Source: Staphylococcus sp. GSSP0090
Lineage (GTDB): Bacteria > Bacillota > Bacilli > Staphylococcales > Staphylococcaceae
Assembly: GCF_013391405.1 (NCBI RefSeq)
Contig: NZ_JACBFD010000003.1
Location: forward strand, 1-64,000
DNA length: 64,000 nucleotides
Reading direction: 5' to 3'
This document shows, piece after piece, positions 8,186 through 18,479 of this stretch (within the stretch, counting starts at the first letter, position 1; every line of letters begins with the position of its first letter). The translations under genes and the position numbers were made by a program. Under the pieces are notes generated by a model. That model was not told the DNA's origin. It saw nothing but the letters and a program-made list of their open reading frames with translations, and searched no databases.

Positions 8186-8896
8186 CTATTCAGCAATTTC
8201 TAAAGCGATTTCCATCATTTGAGTGAAAGAGTTTTGACGCTCTTCAGCTGTTGTCGCTTCATCACGTAAGATATGATCACTTACTGTAAATATGCCTAAT
8301 GCTTTCTTATTTGCATAAGTAGCGTTTAAATATAAAGCTGCAGATTCCATTTCAATACCTAAGACACCCATGCGTTGCCACTGTTCATTAAATGTAGGGT
8401 CAGCATTATAGAACGTATCAGATGATAAAATATTACCAACATGTGAAGTAGCACCAATGTCATCTGCTTTTTGTTTCGCTTTTAATATTAAATCGAAATC
8501 TGCTAATGGTGCAAAATGACCTGGAATATTGTATTGCTCTACATAGCTAGAATTCGTAGATGCACCTTGTGCAATAATCACATCATATAAGTTAACGTTA
8601 TCTTGTAAAGCACCACAAGAACCGATACGGATAATCGTTTCTACATCAAAGAAATTGTATAATTCATATGAATAGATGCCAATACTTGGAACGCCCATGC
8701 CAGATCCCATTACCGACACTTCTTTTCCATTATATGTACCAGTATAACCAAACATATTACGGACTTCGTTAAACTGTTCAACGTTTTCTAAATAGTTATC
8801 CGCAATATATTTTGCACGTAGGGGGTCACCAGGCATTAATACGGTTTTAGCAATTTTTTTTCCATTAGGTTGAATATGAGGTGTTGCTTTTGTCAT
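8186..8896 (-). CDS. deoD: Purine-nucleoside phosphorylase, hexameric type
   Basis: 236 residues, the standard DeoD length. It cleaves purine (deoxy)nucleosides with phosphate to base and (deoxy)ribose 1-phosphate. Motifs are MPGDPLRAKYIAD (phosphate site), IRIGSCGA and GIEMESAALY (sugar and base site). The frame extends upstream, but AAGGAG lies 9 bases before ATG 8896 (MTKATPHI), which is my start. It is divergent from deoC-pdp-deoB, whose products use the released deoxyribose 1-phosphate. Confidence 0.96.
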   Translation of the reverse strand: MTKATPHIQPNGKKIAKTVLMPGDPLRAKYIADNYLENVEQFNEVRNMFGYTGTYNGKEVSVMGSGMGVPSIGIYSYELYNFFDVETIIRIGSCGALQDNVNLYDVIIAQGASTNSSYVEQYNIPGHFAPLADFDLILKAKQKADDIGATSHVGNILSSDTFYNADPTFNEQWQRMGVLGIEMESAALYLNATYANKKALGIFTVSDHILRDEATTAEERQNSFTQMMEIALEIAE

Positions 8897-9082
8897 AATC
8901 ATCTTCTCCTTTAAATTCTTTATCAAATTAAAGATAACATTTGTTTATTATTTTTGCGAATTTTTGTAGTATAGAGGTAAAGAGAGAATGTTTATAAACA
9001 TATGTATTTAATTTTACTATATAATTGTGAGTGGAATTAAAAACGTCATATGTCAATAAACAAAATAATAGGAGGATTTAAT

Positions 9083-9745
9083 ATGAATTACGCAAAATAT
9101 ATCGATCACACACTACTTAAACCAGAATCTACGAGAGATCAAATAGATAAAATTATCGAGGAAGCGAAAGCGTTTAATTTTAAATCGGTTTGTATTAATC
9201 CAACACATGTAAAATACGCTGCTGAACAACTTAAAGGTTCAGACGTACTCGTTTGTACAGTTATCGGTTTTCCATTAGGGGCTTCAACTACAGAAACAAA
9301 GATATTTGAAACAGAGGATGCAATCAATAAAGGTGCATCAGAAATTGATATGGTCATCAATATCGGTGCTTTAAAAGATGGCCGTTATGAAGACGTTCAA
9401 AAAGATATCGAAGGTGTAGTGGGTGCAGCAAATGGTAAAACAGTTAAAGTGATTATTGAAACATGCTTATTAACTGATGAGGAAAAAGTAAAAGCAAGTG
9501 AATTAACTAAAGCTGCTGGTGCTAACTTTGTGAAAACATCAACAGGATTCGCTGGTGGTGGTGCTACGCCAGAAGATGTTAAATTAATGAAAGATACAGT
9601 GGGCGATGATCTAGAAGTCAAAGCGTCTGGTGGAGTTAGAAATCTTGAAGATTTCAATCGTATGCTAGAAGCAGGTGCAACACGTATTGGTGCCAGTGCA
9701 GGCGTTGCAATCGTACAAGGTTTAGAAAGTAATTCAGACTATTAA
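9083..9745 (+). CDS. deoC: Deoxyribose-phosphate aldolase
   Basis: 220 residues. It splits 2-deoxyribose 5-phosphate into glyceraldehyde 3-phosphate and acetaldehyde. The Schiff-base lysine is in [14 protein letters not shown] and the second conserved lysine in [14 protein letters not shown] six bases before ATG 9083 sets the start; an upstream ATG at 9050 lacks a ribosome site. It is the first gene of deoC-pdp-deoB. Confidence 0.96.
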   Translation: MNYAKYIDHTLLKPESTRDQIDKIIEEAKAFNFKSVCINPTHVKYAAEQLKGSDVLVCTVIGFPLGASTTETKIFETEDAINKGASEIDMVINIGALKDGRYEDVQKDIEGVVGAANGKTVKVIIETCLLTDEEKVKASELTKAAGANFVKTSTGFAGGGATPEDVKLMKDTVGDDLEVKASGGVRNLEDFNRMLEAGATRIGASAGVAIVQGLESNSDY

Positions 9746-9811
9746 TAAATAACTGAAATGTTATCTAAATAAAGTTATGTGTTTACTTGAAAAATAGGGA
9801 GGCCAACTCAT

Positions 9812-11113
9812 ATGAGAATGGTAGATATTATTGAAAAAAAACGTGACGGTCAAGTGTTAACAAAACAAGAAATCGAATACTTTATCGATGGATATACAAA
9901 GGGTGACATTCCTGACTATCAAGCTTCTAGTTTGGCAATGGCGATTTATTTTCAAGATATGAATGATGATGAACGAGCTGCTTTGACAATGGCGATGGTT
10001 AATTCAGGTGATGTCATTGATTTATCTAATATTGATGGCGTCAAAGTGGATAAGCATTCAACAGGCGGTGTAGGTGATACGACGACACTAGTACTTGCAC
10101 CATTAGTTGCTGCAGTAGGTGTACCAGTAGCGAAAATGAGTGGCCGTGGATTGGGTCATACAGGTGGTACGATTGATAAATTAGAGTCAGTTGAAGGCTT
10201 TCATGTTGAAATCAGCGAAGAACAATTTGTTAAATTGGTGAATGAATCGAAAGTTGCAGTCATTGGTCAAACAGGGAATTTAACACCCGCTGATAAAAAG
10301 CTATATGGCCTTCGTGATGTTACTGGGACAGTTAATTCAATTCCGTTAATTGCATCGTCCATAATGAGTAAAAAAATTGCCGCTGGCGCTGATGCCATTG
10401 TATTAGATGTTAAAACCGGTAATGGCGCTTTTATGAAAACATTAGAAGATGCAGAAGCATTGGCACATGCAATGGTTCGTATTGGTAATAACGTAGGTAG
10501 AAATACGATGGCGATTATTTCTGATATGGGTCAACCGTTGGGCAATGCAATCGGTAATGCGTTAGAAGTTAAGGAAGCCATTGAAACCTTACAAGGTAAT
10601 GGTCCTAAAGATTTAACGGAGTTAGTTATGACATTGGGCTCACAGATGGTGGTCGTCGGTGGTAAAGCTCAAAATCTTGATGAAGCACGTAAAATGTTAG
10701 AACAAGCAATTCAAGATGGTTCAGCGTTAGAAAGTTTCAGAACATTTTTAGAGAACCAAGATGGTGATGGCTCCGTAGTTGATGATGTATCAAAATTACC
10801 ACAAGCCAAATATCAAATTGAGCTTCCTGCCCAAAGTGAAGGCGTCGTAACTGAAATTATTGCAAATGAAGTTGGCGTGGCTTCTATGATGTTAGGTGCT
10901 GGTAGACAGACGAAAGAAGACGATATTGATTTAAGTGTGGGTCTTGAATTGCATAAAAAAGTTGGAGATTGCGTCAACAAAGGAGATGCTTTGTTAACGA
11001 TCCATAGCAATCATGAACAAATCGATAACGTTAAAGAAAAGTTATGGCAAAGTATCACGATTAGCGAAACTGGCAATGAACCCATATTAATTCATAAAAT
11101 AATTACTGAATAG
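9812..11113 (+). CDS. pdp: Pyrimidine-nucleoside phosphorylase
   Basis: 433 residues, as expected. It phosphorolyses uridine, thymidine and deoxyuridine. The signature [16 protein letters not shown] and the glycine-rich [13 protein letters not shown] phosphate loop are present. It lies 66 bp after deoC with GGGAGG upstream of ATG 9812 (an alternative ATG lies at 9818). Together with DeoB and DeoC it feeds nucleoside pentose into glycolysis. Confidence 0.96.
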   Translation: MRMVDIIEKKRDGQVLTKQEIEYFIDGYTKGDIPDYQASSLAMAIYFQDMNDDERAALTMAMVNSGDVIDLSNIDGVKVDKHSTGGVGDTTTLVLAPLVAAVGVPVAKMSGRGLGHTGGTIDKLESVEGFHVEISEEQFVKLVNESKVAVIGQTGNLTPADKKLYGLRDVTGTVNSIPLIASSIMSKKIAAGADAIVLDVKTGNGAFMKTLEDAEALAHAMVRIGNNVGRNTMAIISDMGQPLGNAIGNALEVKEAIETLQGNGPKDLTELVMTLGSQMVVVGGKAQNLDEARKMLEQAIQDGSALESFRTFLENQDGDGSVVDDVSKLPQAKYQIELPAQSEGVVTEIIANEVGVASMMLGAGRQTKEDDIDLSVGLELHKKVGDCVNKGDALLTIHSNHEQIDNVKEKLWQSITISETGNEPILIHKIITE

Positions 11114-11125
11114 GAGAGGAATATT

Positions 11126-12313
11126 ATGACTACACCATTTAAACGAGTTCATTTAATAGTCATGGACTCTGTTGGCATTGGAGAAGGACCTGACGCAAAA
11201 GCTTTTGATGATGAAGGCAGTCATACATTAAAGCACACACTCGAAGGATACAAACAGTCATTACCTAACTTAGAAAAATTAGGTTTAGGTAATATTGAAC
11301 CTCTTCCAGTTATTGATGAAGAAGCGCAACCACAAGCATTTTACACAAAATTGAGCGAAGCTTCCGTTGGCAAAGATACTATGACAGGTCATTGGGAAAT
11401 TATGGGTTTAAATATCATGCAACCATTTAAAGTCTATCCAGAAGGTTTTCCAGAAGAACTTGTTAATGAAATCGAAACATTAACAGGCCGTAAAGTTGTT
11501 GCTAATCGTCCTGCATCTGGTACGCAAATCATTGATGAGTGGGGCGAACATCAGATGAAGACGGGTGATTTGATTGTCTATACTTCTGCTGATCCAGTAC
11601 TTCAAATTGCAGCTCATGAAGATATCATTCCATTAGAAGAACTATATGATATCTGTGAAAAAGTCAGAGAACTAACAAAGGATCCAAAATATTTAATAGG
11701 TAGAATCATTGCAAGACCTTATATTGGTGAACCAGGTTCTTTTAAACGTACTTCTAATAGACATGACTACGCATTAAAACCATTTGGTAGAACTGTAATG
11801 AATGAATTAAAAGATGACGGTTATGATGTCATTGCGCTTGGTAAGATTAATGATATATTTGACGGTGAAGGTGTAACTGAATCGATACGTACCAAAGATA
11901 ATATGGATGGTATGGATAAATTAATTGAAACTGTGCAACGCGACTTTAATGGATTGAGCTTTTTGAATCTGGTAGATTTTGATGCACTATATGGTCATCG
12001 CCGAGATAAACCAGGCTATGCACAAGCAATTAAAGATTTTGATGAACGTTTACCTGAGCTTATCAATCACTTGCAGGAAGACGATTTAGTGATTATTACT
12101 GCGGATCATGGTAACGATCCAACTGCAGATGGTACGGATCATACTAGAGAATACATTCCTGTGCTTATGTTTAGTCCTAAAATCACTGATTATCATGAGT
12201 TAACAACTGATAGTACATTTAGTTCTTTAGGTGCAACAATTGCTGATAATTTTGGTGTGAAACTACCGGAATTTGGAAAAAGTTATTTGAAAGAAATGGG
12301 GGTTGAAAAATAA
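11126..12313 (+). CDS. deoB: Phosphopentomutase
   Basis: 395 residues. It moves phosphate from C1 to C5 of (deoxy)ribose and so links the phosphorylases to DeoC. It is an alkaline-phosphatase-superfamily, manganese-dependent enzyme: [13 protein letters not shown] (metal Asp), [12 protein letters not shown] (phosphorylated Thr), [10 protein letters not shown] and DHTREYIP (metal ligands). Only 12 bp separate it from pdp, and its stop overlaps the next start by one base. Confidence 0.96.
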   Translation: MTTPFKRVHLIVMDSVGIGEGPDAKAFDDEGSHTLKHTLEGYKQSLPNLEKLGLGNIEPLPVIDEEAQPQAFYTKLSEASVGKDTMTGHWEIMGLNIMQPFKVYPEGFPEELVNEIETLTGRKVVANRPASGTQIIDEWGEHQMKTGDLIVYTSADPVLQIAAHEDIIPLEELYDICEKVRELTKDPKYLIGRIIARPYIGEPGSFKRTSNRHDYALKPFGRTVMNELKDDGYDVIALGKINDIFDGEGVTESIRTKDNMDGMDKLIETVQRDFNGLSFLNLVDFDALYGHRRDKPGYAQAIKDFDERLPELINHLQEDDLVIITADHGNDPTADGTDHTREYIPVLMFSPKITDYHELTTDSTFSSLGATIADNFGVKLPEFGKSYLKEMGVEK

Positions 12314-12663
12314 TGAAAATTGTAAGAATCCTATTTGGAATCCTATTCAGTGTTGCAGGGGTACTCCACTTTAAGGATGAAGAGCAATTCAGACGTATTG
12401 TACCAGCATATTTACCATTCCGAAAAGCAGCTGTCTTAATCACCGGTGTGATGGAAGTCGTATTTGGTATCATTTTATTAATGAAACAACCTACAAAATG
12501 TCAAAAAAATGCATTGATCGCATTTTTATGGGCAGTATTACCAGCAAACATATACATGGCTCGTAAACAGATGCCATTGGCTGGTAAACAACTTCCCAAA
12601 TGGGCACTATACGGACGTATCCCATTGCAATTTGTAATGATGAAATTAATCAAAAAGTTATAA
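12313..12663 (+). CDS. DoxX-like small membrane protein
   Basis: 116 residues with about four membrane segments. The N-terminus (ILFGILFSVAGVLHF) and ITGVMEVVFGIILL fit the DoxX/YphA-like family, whose members are poorly understood membrane proteins sometimes linked to redox stress. It overlaps the deoB stop by one base (TAATG) and should be translationally coupled to the deo operon, though a role in nucleoside use is not evident. Confidence 0.8.
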   Translation: MKIVRILFGILFSVAGVLHFKDEEQFRRIVPAYLPFRKAAVLITGVMEVVFGIILLMKQPTKCQKNALIAFLWAVLPANIYMARKQMPLAGKQLPKWALYGRIPLQFVMMKLIKKL

Positions 12664-12676
12664 TTTAACAAATTAA

Positions 12677-12725
12677 AATAAGAGAGCACATGCGTTTGCA
12701 ATGACGCTGTGCTCTCTTATTTATA
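12677..12725. terminator. Bidirectional terminator between the deo operon and luxS
   Basis: A perfect 14-bp stem AATAAGAGAGCACA (12677-12690) pairs with 12708-12721, with AT-rich flanks on both sides. It serves the convergent deoB-DoxX operon and luxS. Confidence 0.9.
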
Positions 12726-12756
12726 TATTTAGGCTATGATAGTTAATAGTACTAAT

Positions 12757-13227
12757 TTATTTCGCTTCTCCATAAATGTCATGCCATTCAGCTTTTTTGT
12801 CTAAGAATGTTTGTGCAATTTCTTTTGCGCCTTCTAATGAATGACTCGCTGCCCAACCACATTGAACTTCATTACAGGCTGGTACTTCAGTGGCATTTAA
12901 TACATCCTTAATTGTTGCTTCTATAATATTTAGCACATCTTCATAGTCATCATGGTTGATAAATGAAACGTAAAATCCTGTTTGGCAACCCATTGGGCTA
13001 ATATCAACGACTTTATCCGAATGATTTCTAATGTTTTCTGCCATTAAATGTTCTAATGAGTGTAAACCGGGCATATCCATATGTTCTTTATTTGGTTGTT
13101 TAAAGCGGATATCATATTTATGAATAACATCGCCGTTAGCACCTTCCATCTTCCCTGCTAATCTTACAAAAGGTGCAACAACGATTGTATGATCTAAATT
13201 GAAACTTTCTACGTTCATTTTTGGCAT
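12757..13227 (-). CDS. luxS: S-ribosylhomocysteine lyase
   Basis: 156 residues. It converts S-ribosylhomocysteine to homocysteine and DPD, the AI-2 precursor. Metal ligands are in [12 protein letters not shown] (HxxEH) and the Cys of [21 protein letters not shown] precedes ATG 13227. No pfs or AI-2 uptake gene is adjacent. Upstream, 13228-13510 is non-coding and must hold promoters for luxS and for the divergent M20 gene. Confidence 0.97.
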   Translation of the reverse strand: MPKMNVESFNLDHTIVVAPFVRLAGKMEGANGDVIHKYDIRFKQPNKEHMDMPGLHSLEHLMAENIRNHSDKVVDISPMGCQTGFYVSFINHDDYEDVLNIIEATIKDVLNATEVPACNEVQCGWAASHSLEGAKEIAQTFLDKKAEWHDIYGEAK

Positions 13228-13510
13228 GGTGTATCCTCCTCGTATTTAACTTAAATTAATTGTAACAAGATAAAAGAGGATTTACAATTTTTGAAATGTG
13301 GTATAAAGGCGTATGAAAGTTATTTTTACAAATTTCAGAAAATGAATGACAGAATACAGTAAACCCGATAGAATAAGTAATAATTAAATCGTGTTTTGTG
13401 CATTATGAATCATATGTTGTGTTATTTAATAAATTACTTATTGCATTTGATTTGTTTTATAAATTAAGTATAAACATAATGCCAAGTAATTTAGGAGGCA
13501 GTATTAAATT

Positions 13511-14713
13511 ATGGAAAATAAACAAACTATTTTGGACTATATAGAAAATGAAAAGTATAAATATTTAGAAATGAGCCACCAAATCCATCAAAGACCTGAA
13601 TTAGGTAATGAAGAGATATTTGCATCTAGAATGTTAACAGAAACGTTAACACAACATGGTTTTGAAATTGAAACAAACATTGCAGGACATGCGACGGGTT
13701 TTATAGCAAATTATGATTCAGGGCAACCAGGCCCGACCATAGGATACTTAGCTGAATATGATGCGTTACCAGGTTTAGGTCATGCGTGCGGTCATAATAT
13801 TATTGGCACGGCTAGTACATTTGCAGGAATCGCTTTAAAGCAAGTGATTGATAAAGTAGGCGGCAAAGTGATTGTGTTAGGTTGTCCTGCCGAAGAAGGC
13901 GGAGAAAACGGTAGTGCAAAAGCGACTTATGTTAAAGAAGGTATTATTGATGACTTAGACATTGCATTAATGGTGCACCCTGGTAATGAAACTTACAGAA
14001 CAATTAATACGCTGGCTGTAGATGTATTAGATGTTAAATTTTTTGGTAAAAGTGCACATGCATCTGAAAATGCTGATGAAGCAAAAAACGCACTTGATGC
14101 TATGATTTCTTATTTTAATGGTGTTGCACAATTACGTCAGCACATAAAAAGTAGTCAACGTGTCCATGGGGTCATATTAGATGGTGGACAAGCAGCGAAT
14201 ATTATACCCGATTTTACGCATGCAAGATTCTATACGAGAGCAACAAGTCGTCATGAGTTAGACATTTTAACTGAGCGTGTTGGTCAAATTGCTAAAGGTG
14301 CAGCATTACAAACAGGATGTGATTATGAGTTTGGACCAATTCAAAATGGCGTGAATGAATTTATAAAATCTTCAAAACTAGATGATTTATTTGCACAGTA
14401 TGCAACAGAAATGGGTGAAGCTGTCATTGATGATGATTTTGGTTATGGATCTACCGATACGGGAAATGTCAGTCATGTTGTACCAACCATTCATCCGCAT
14501 ATTAAAATTGGATCGCGAAATTTAGTGGGTCATACACATAGATTTAGAGAAGCTGCAGCAAGCACACATGGAGATCAAGCTTTAATTAGAGGCGCTAAAA
14601 TTCTCGCGCTTATGGGTTTAGAATTAATTACGAATCAAGCGTTGTTTGATGAAATTATTGAACAGCATCAATTTATAAAGGGGCATAAAAATGACAAAAG
14701 AAAGCGCTCATAA
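13511..14713 (+). CDS. M20-family amidohydrolase (AbgB-like)
   Basis: 400 residues. M20 metallopeptidase landmarks: YLAEYDALPGLGHACGHN (metal Asp and His), CPAEEGGENGSA (catalytic and metal Glu), and the dimerisation insert starting KFFGKSAHAS. The closest family match is aminobenzoyl-glutamate utilisation protein B or amino-acid N-acyl hydrolase. It shares 23 bases with the ATP-grasp gene that follows, so the two work as one unit. AGGAGG precedes the ATG. The substrate is unknown. Confidence 0.88.
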   Translation: MENKQTILDYIENEKYKYLEMSHQIHQRPELGNEEIFASRMLTETLTQHGFEIETNIAGHATGFIANYDSGQPGPTIGYLAEYDALPGLGHACGHNIIGTASTFAGIALKQVIDKVGGKVIVLGCPAEEGGENGSAKATYVKEGIIDDLDIALMVHPGNETYRTINTLAVDVLDVKFFGKSAHASENADEAKNALDAMISYFNGVAQLRQHIKSSQRVHGVILDGGQAANIIPDFTHARFYTRATSRHELDILTERVGQIAKGAALQTGCDYEFGPIQNGVNEFIKSSKLDDLFAQYATEMGEAVIDDDFGYGSTDTGNVSHVVPTIHPHIKIGSRNLVGHTHRFREAAASTHGDQALIRGAKILALMGLELITNQALFDEIIEQHQFIKGHKNDKRKRS

Positions 14714-15887
14714 ACCAAAATTAACCCTCAGTGATCTTTACGATTCTAATGTTGTTTATACTTCAAGACCATCTTATATTTCAAATCCATGGCTGGAACC
14801 TGAAGAGCATCAATCGAATTTTTTAACAGGTAGAGAGTTGATTATTGCTAATCATATGCCAGTTATCGTTCATGAAGCGAGCGTCACTGACAAATTAAAG
14901 CAATTATTTGAATCGGTAGGGAAATCAATGCCAACAAATATCATTCAATTCAATGATCAACAAAGTTATGAACAAACATTAAAAGTGTTAGCACAAGAAA
15001 AAAATAAGAAGATATATTTTCAATACATTCATGATGAAGATATTTTGAATAAATCACATTATGCATTAGATAAAGATATATTTATTGCATTAAATAATAA
15101 AGCTAGAATACCTGAATGGACGAATAATCAATTTCTTCCCCGTCGAGAAGTGGTAAGCATTGAAGACTTTGAAGCAGCAGTATCTGAATGGTCGTTTCCA
15201 TTTGTCTTAAAACCTGGAGATGATTTACCGACTGCGGGTGGTTATGGCGTAATGATTTGTTATACAGAAGAAGATTTAACTAAAGCAAAATCGAGAATTG
15301 CAAAAGCCCAATCAGAAACAGATACGATGATTATAGAGCAAAAGATAGAGGCAATTGCTAATTATTGTGTGCAATTTGCATATTCTGAAAATGAAGGTAT
15401 ACGTTATATAGGTACATCAGATCAACTAACCGATGCTTACGGTTACTATAGTGGTAATGAAAATGCACCGAACGTACCTGAACATGTGATAGAAGCTGGT
15501 AGGGAAATTATGGAAATAGGCGTGTCTAAAGGATATTTTGGCGTAGCTGGCTTTGATTTATTATTAGACAACAATAATGATGTATATGCTATTGATTTAA
15601 ATTTCCGACAAAATGGTTCAACAAGTATGCTGTTGTTAGAGCCTTTACTTCAAAATGGTTATCATAAATTTTATAGTTATATTTCACCTAGTGACAACGA
15701 ACGCTTTTTTGAAACCATTTTAAAATATGTACGCCAAGGTGTGTTATTTCCCCTTTCATATTATGATGGTGAATGGTTTGAAAATGAAACAGTTCAATCT
15801 CGATTTGGATGTATATGGCATGCTGAAGACAAAGCAATGGTCGATGCGCTTGAAAAACAATTTTTAAAAGATTTAGAAGATATCTAA
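14691..15887 (+). CDS. ATP-grasp domain protein, putative carboxylate-amine ligase
   Basis: 398 residues. The ATP-grasp core spans roughly residues 120-300: FPFVLKPGDDLPTAGGYGV (ATP-binding lysine and glycine loop) and AIDLNFRQNGSTSMLL (magnesium-binding Asp and Asn). Family members join a carboxylate to an amine or thiol through an acyl phosphate. The first 100 residues form a pre-ATP-grasp-like part with no clear match. ATG 14691 lies inside the M20 gene with GGGG upstream, implying coupled translation. The product is unknown. Confidence 0.82.
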   Translation: MTKESAHKPKLTLSDLYDSNVVYTSRPSYISNPWLEPEEHQSNFLTGRELIIANHMPVIVHEASVTDKLKQLFESVGKSMPTNIIQFNDQQSYEQTLKVLAQEKNKKIYFQYIHDEDILNKSHYALDKDIFIALNNKARIPEWTNNQFLPRREVVSIEDFEAAVSEWSFPFVLKPGDDLPTAGGYGVMICYTEEDLTKAKSRIAKAQSETDTMIIEQKIEAIANYCVQFAYSENEGIRYIGTSDQLTDAYGYYSGNENAPNVPEHVIEAGREIMEIGVSKGYFGVAGFDLLLDNNNDVYAIDLNFRQNGSTSMLLLEPLLQNGYHKFYSYISPSDNERFFETILKYVRQGVLFPLSYYDGEWFENETVQSRFGCIWHAEDKAMVDALEKQFLKDLEDI

Positions 15888-16284
15888 TTTGAATGATTCA
15901 AGTGATTAAAAGCATAAGCAATTAATTTGAGTGCTGGACGGAATTACAATTTGAAATCAATAAGTCATAGTGTTGCATCCACTATAATTAGCCGAGTTAA
16001 ACTGTAGCTATAAGTACAACTGGAGCATTGATGTGGGTTTTAAACGCTGATGTATGCATTGCTTAAGTATTACTAAGATGATAAATGTCGTTAGCCAACA
16101 CAACCATGTTTTAATCATGATAGCGTATCTGAATGAAATTAAAATAATCAAATAAAGTAAGCGGATGTCTTTATTATTATGTCGTTATTAAATTGATAAG
16201 TGACATTCGTTGATTGACTAGAAACTTAGAGTCATTTATATTTTAAATATAAGTAATTATTATAAATGAATTGAAGGTGTATAT
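15888..16284. other. 397-bp non-coding stretch
   Basis: No gene, strong hairpin or riboswitch seen. It must carry the promoter of the DUF2750 gene and the 3' end of the ATP-grasp transcript. AT-rich tracts near 16240-16262 could include a -10 box. Confidence 0.4.
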
Positions 16285-16951
16285 ATGTCTTACAAAGAGA
16301 GTTCATTTTTTCAAGATATTTTAATTAATGAAGTTTTTTATATCGCAACGAAATCAAAGCGTATGATTAGACAAGAATTATCTGAAAAAACTGTAGTATG
16401 CGCGTGGTCGGATAAAGCAACCGCAGAAAGTTATTTAAGCAAAGAAAATATTGAATATGACAAAATTAAAACGGTAGATATTGATCGCTTTGTCACATAT
16501 GAAATTGATGATATTTTCGATGAGGAAGACGAAGTATTAATGAATCCAACTTCTCACAAAGATGGAGAGTTGATTCGTATTGTTGGCGCTTCAAGAGAAT
16601 TAATGTCAGATTTGGATAATATTCGATTAAAAGAGTTTGTTCAAGATGTGGCTAAAGAAGATGCTGTGTTTGGCTTAACAAATAAAAAATGAGAAACAAT
16701 TTTTAATGATTAGTGATGACGAACATCAAAAACCACACATTATGCCTGTATGGAGTATAAAAAACAGAGCTGAAAAAGTTAGAGATCAAGACTTTGAAGA
16801 GTGTGACATCATCGAAATTGAAGGGGAAGTATTTGCTGAATGGTTAGACACATTGCGCGATGATGATCATGGTGTTGCGATAGACTTGAAACCAGGTGTC
16901 GTTGGTACAGTGGTTTCTGCTCAAAAAGTAATTGACCAATTAACGTTTTAA
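16285..16951 (+). pseudogene. Tandem DUF2750 protein, split by a frameshift
   Basis: Two frames cover one protein. The first (16285-16692, 135 residues) holds one DUF2750-like domain and the start of a second, then stops just after an A tract. The second (ATG 16706 to 16951, 81 residues) holds the rest of that second domain (HIMPVWSIKNRAEKV ... VFAEWLDTLRDDDHGVAIDL). Removing one A from the run of six at 16684-16689 joins them as TNKNEKQFLMISDDEHQ, about 221 residues. The second frame has no good ribosome site. This may be a decayed gene, a phase-variable A tract, or a sequencing error. The function of DUF2750 is not known. Confidence 0.75.
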
Positions 16952-17075
16952 ATAAAGTTTAAAACAATCAGTATCATTTAAATTAATGTTTTATTATATT
17001 TATATTATGAAAGAAAAATGATTACGCCATAGATGTTATTGTTGTTTTCTCTAAGAGAACAATGACTTTAATAGT

Positions 17076-17121
17076 AAAGCGCTCAACCAATTAGTTAATC
17101 TAATGATTGAGCGCTTTTTAA
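17076..17121. terminator. Bidirectional terminator before coaW
   Basis: A perfect 11-bp stem AAAGCGCTCAA (17076-17086) pairs with 17107-17117 and is followed by T. It sits between the DUF2750 gene (+) and coaW (-). Confidence 0.85.
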
Positions 17122-17144
17122 TTATGAACACATTGATGTGACCA

Positions 17145-17942
17145 TTATAGATGAATTGAGCCTAATGCGCCAGAAAAAGCACCATGTTCAATATAATAAG
17201 GTTTACAACCACGGAGTATCGTGTAATCTTTAACAACATCTTTTAACAAATCGTTGTTATGAAAAGAAGAACCGATATAGGCAACATTTTTAGTGTTATG
17301 TTCTCTAGCTACAGTGATTGACATTGTTGTTATAACCTCACCAACTACAGCAATTGTAGAAGCGAGTTTATCTGCATCTGTAAATGACTTGTCTAAATTA
17401 TGTAACACGTTACCAAAGTTTGCAGCAGTTAAATCACCAGATAAAGGCGGCTCACTATCTTTATAAATATGTTTGACTTTTAAATCAACGATATCACGGT
17501 TTCCATTTTGCGCAGTATCTGTTAATTGTTTATAATCACGAATTCCTGTTAATAAGTAACCGAGGCCTTGAATCATACCACCGCCAGTTCCAATGCCACC
17601 AACGCGTTTTTGTTTTTTTCCATTTGAATAGTGCAGTGAAGTGCCTGTTCCCACATTGGTGAAAATATAATCATCTAAGAAATAACCTTGTTCTTCTAAT
17701 AGCATTTCTAATCCTTTAGCGGCGGCGTCAAATTCAACAAATATACGTGATTTGCAATTTAATTTTTCATTTATAAGGGCAGCTTGTCCGCCAGTTAAAT
17801 TAATATTGTCGCAATTTTGTTGATTAAGCCATTGTATAACATCTTCAATTTCAGTAGTTAGTCTTGAACTATATGTGCGTTCTCCTTCATGTTCTTGAAC
17901 GATTTTAATGAGCGTTCCGCCAGCATCAATGCCAATTTTCAT
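17145..17942 (-). CDS. coaW: Type II pantothenate kinase
   Basis: 265 residues. It phosphorylates pantothenate, the first step of coenzyme A synthesis; the staphylococcal type II enzyme is not inhibited by CoA. Actin-fold motifs: [15 protein letters not shown] (phosphate 1), [10 protein letters not shown] and [18 protein letters not shown] (phosphate 2 and base). AGGAGG sits 7 bases before ATG 17942; the frame extends 11 codons further without a ribosome site. Confidence 0.95.
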   Translation of the reverse strand: MKIGIDAGGTLIKIVQEHEGERTYSSRLTTEIEDVIQWLNQQNCDNINLTGGQAALINEKLNCKSRIFVEFDAAAKGLEMLLEEQGYFLDDYIFTNVGTGTSLHYSNGKKQKRVGGIGTGGGMIQGLGYLLTGIRDYKQLTDTAQNGNRDIVDLKVKHIYKDSEPPLSGDLTAANFGNVLHNLDKSFTDADKLASTIAVVGEVITTMSITVAREHNTKNVAYIGSSFHNNDLLKDVVKDYTILRGCKPYYIEHGAFSGALGSIHL

Positions 17943-18029
17943 CCGTATTCCTCCTAATAAAATTTCCATTATCACTTATAGTATAATAAAATGAAGGAAA
18001 ATCAAATATGAATTTAAAGGGAGCGAGAG

Positions 18030-18401
18030 ATTATTATACAATTAAGTCCATTTATAAAAGTGAATGATGTTAGAGAAGCAGTTGATTTTTATAAACATGC
18101 TTTTGGTGGAGAAGAAAAAATACTAAATGAAACAAATGGTCATTTATTACATGTAGAATTGCATATTAATGAAACGATTGTATTACATATTTCAAGTACA
18201 TATGGTCGCGAATGGTACAATGATAATACCAATATCATACTGACTTTTGATGATTTAGAAGAGCAACAAAAAGTGTATGATGCATTGAGCAAAGCAGGAG
18301 AACCGCATATGCCGCTGGAGAAGACATTTTTCGGTGCGATGCATGGTCAGGTGAAAGATCAATTCGGGGTAAATTGGTTAATGAATTGTTTTCTTAATTA
18401 A
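18030..18401 (+). CDS. Glyoxalase/VOC (PhnB-like) protein, apparent ATT start
   Basis: Residues from the GTG at 18060 onward (NDVREAVDFYKHAFGGEE...) are clearly a PhnB-like vicinal-oxygen-chelate domain, ending KDQFGVNWLM. The normal N-terminus of that fold, IQLSPFIKV, is encoded just upstream in frame, but no ATG, GTG or TTG precedes it. AAAGGGAG (18016-18023) lies six bases before ATT at 18030, giving a 123-residue protein. GTG 18060 has no ribosome site and would cut off the first beta strand. Enzyme activity and substrate are unknown. Confidence 0.75.
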   Translation: MIIQLSPFIKVNDVREAVDFYKHAFGGEEKILNETNGHLLHVELHINETIVLHISSTYGREWYNDNTNIILTFDDLEEQQKVYDALSKAGEPHMPLEKTFFGAMHGQVKDQFGVNWLMNCFLN

Positions 18402-18479
18402 ATACACTTTTATAGATTAAATTTAACGAGAAAGTGGTATGAATAAATAATGACTACGTTTTTAATAGGGGATTAAAAC

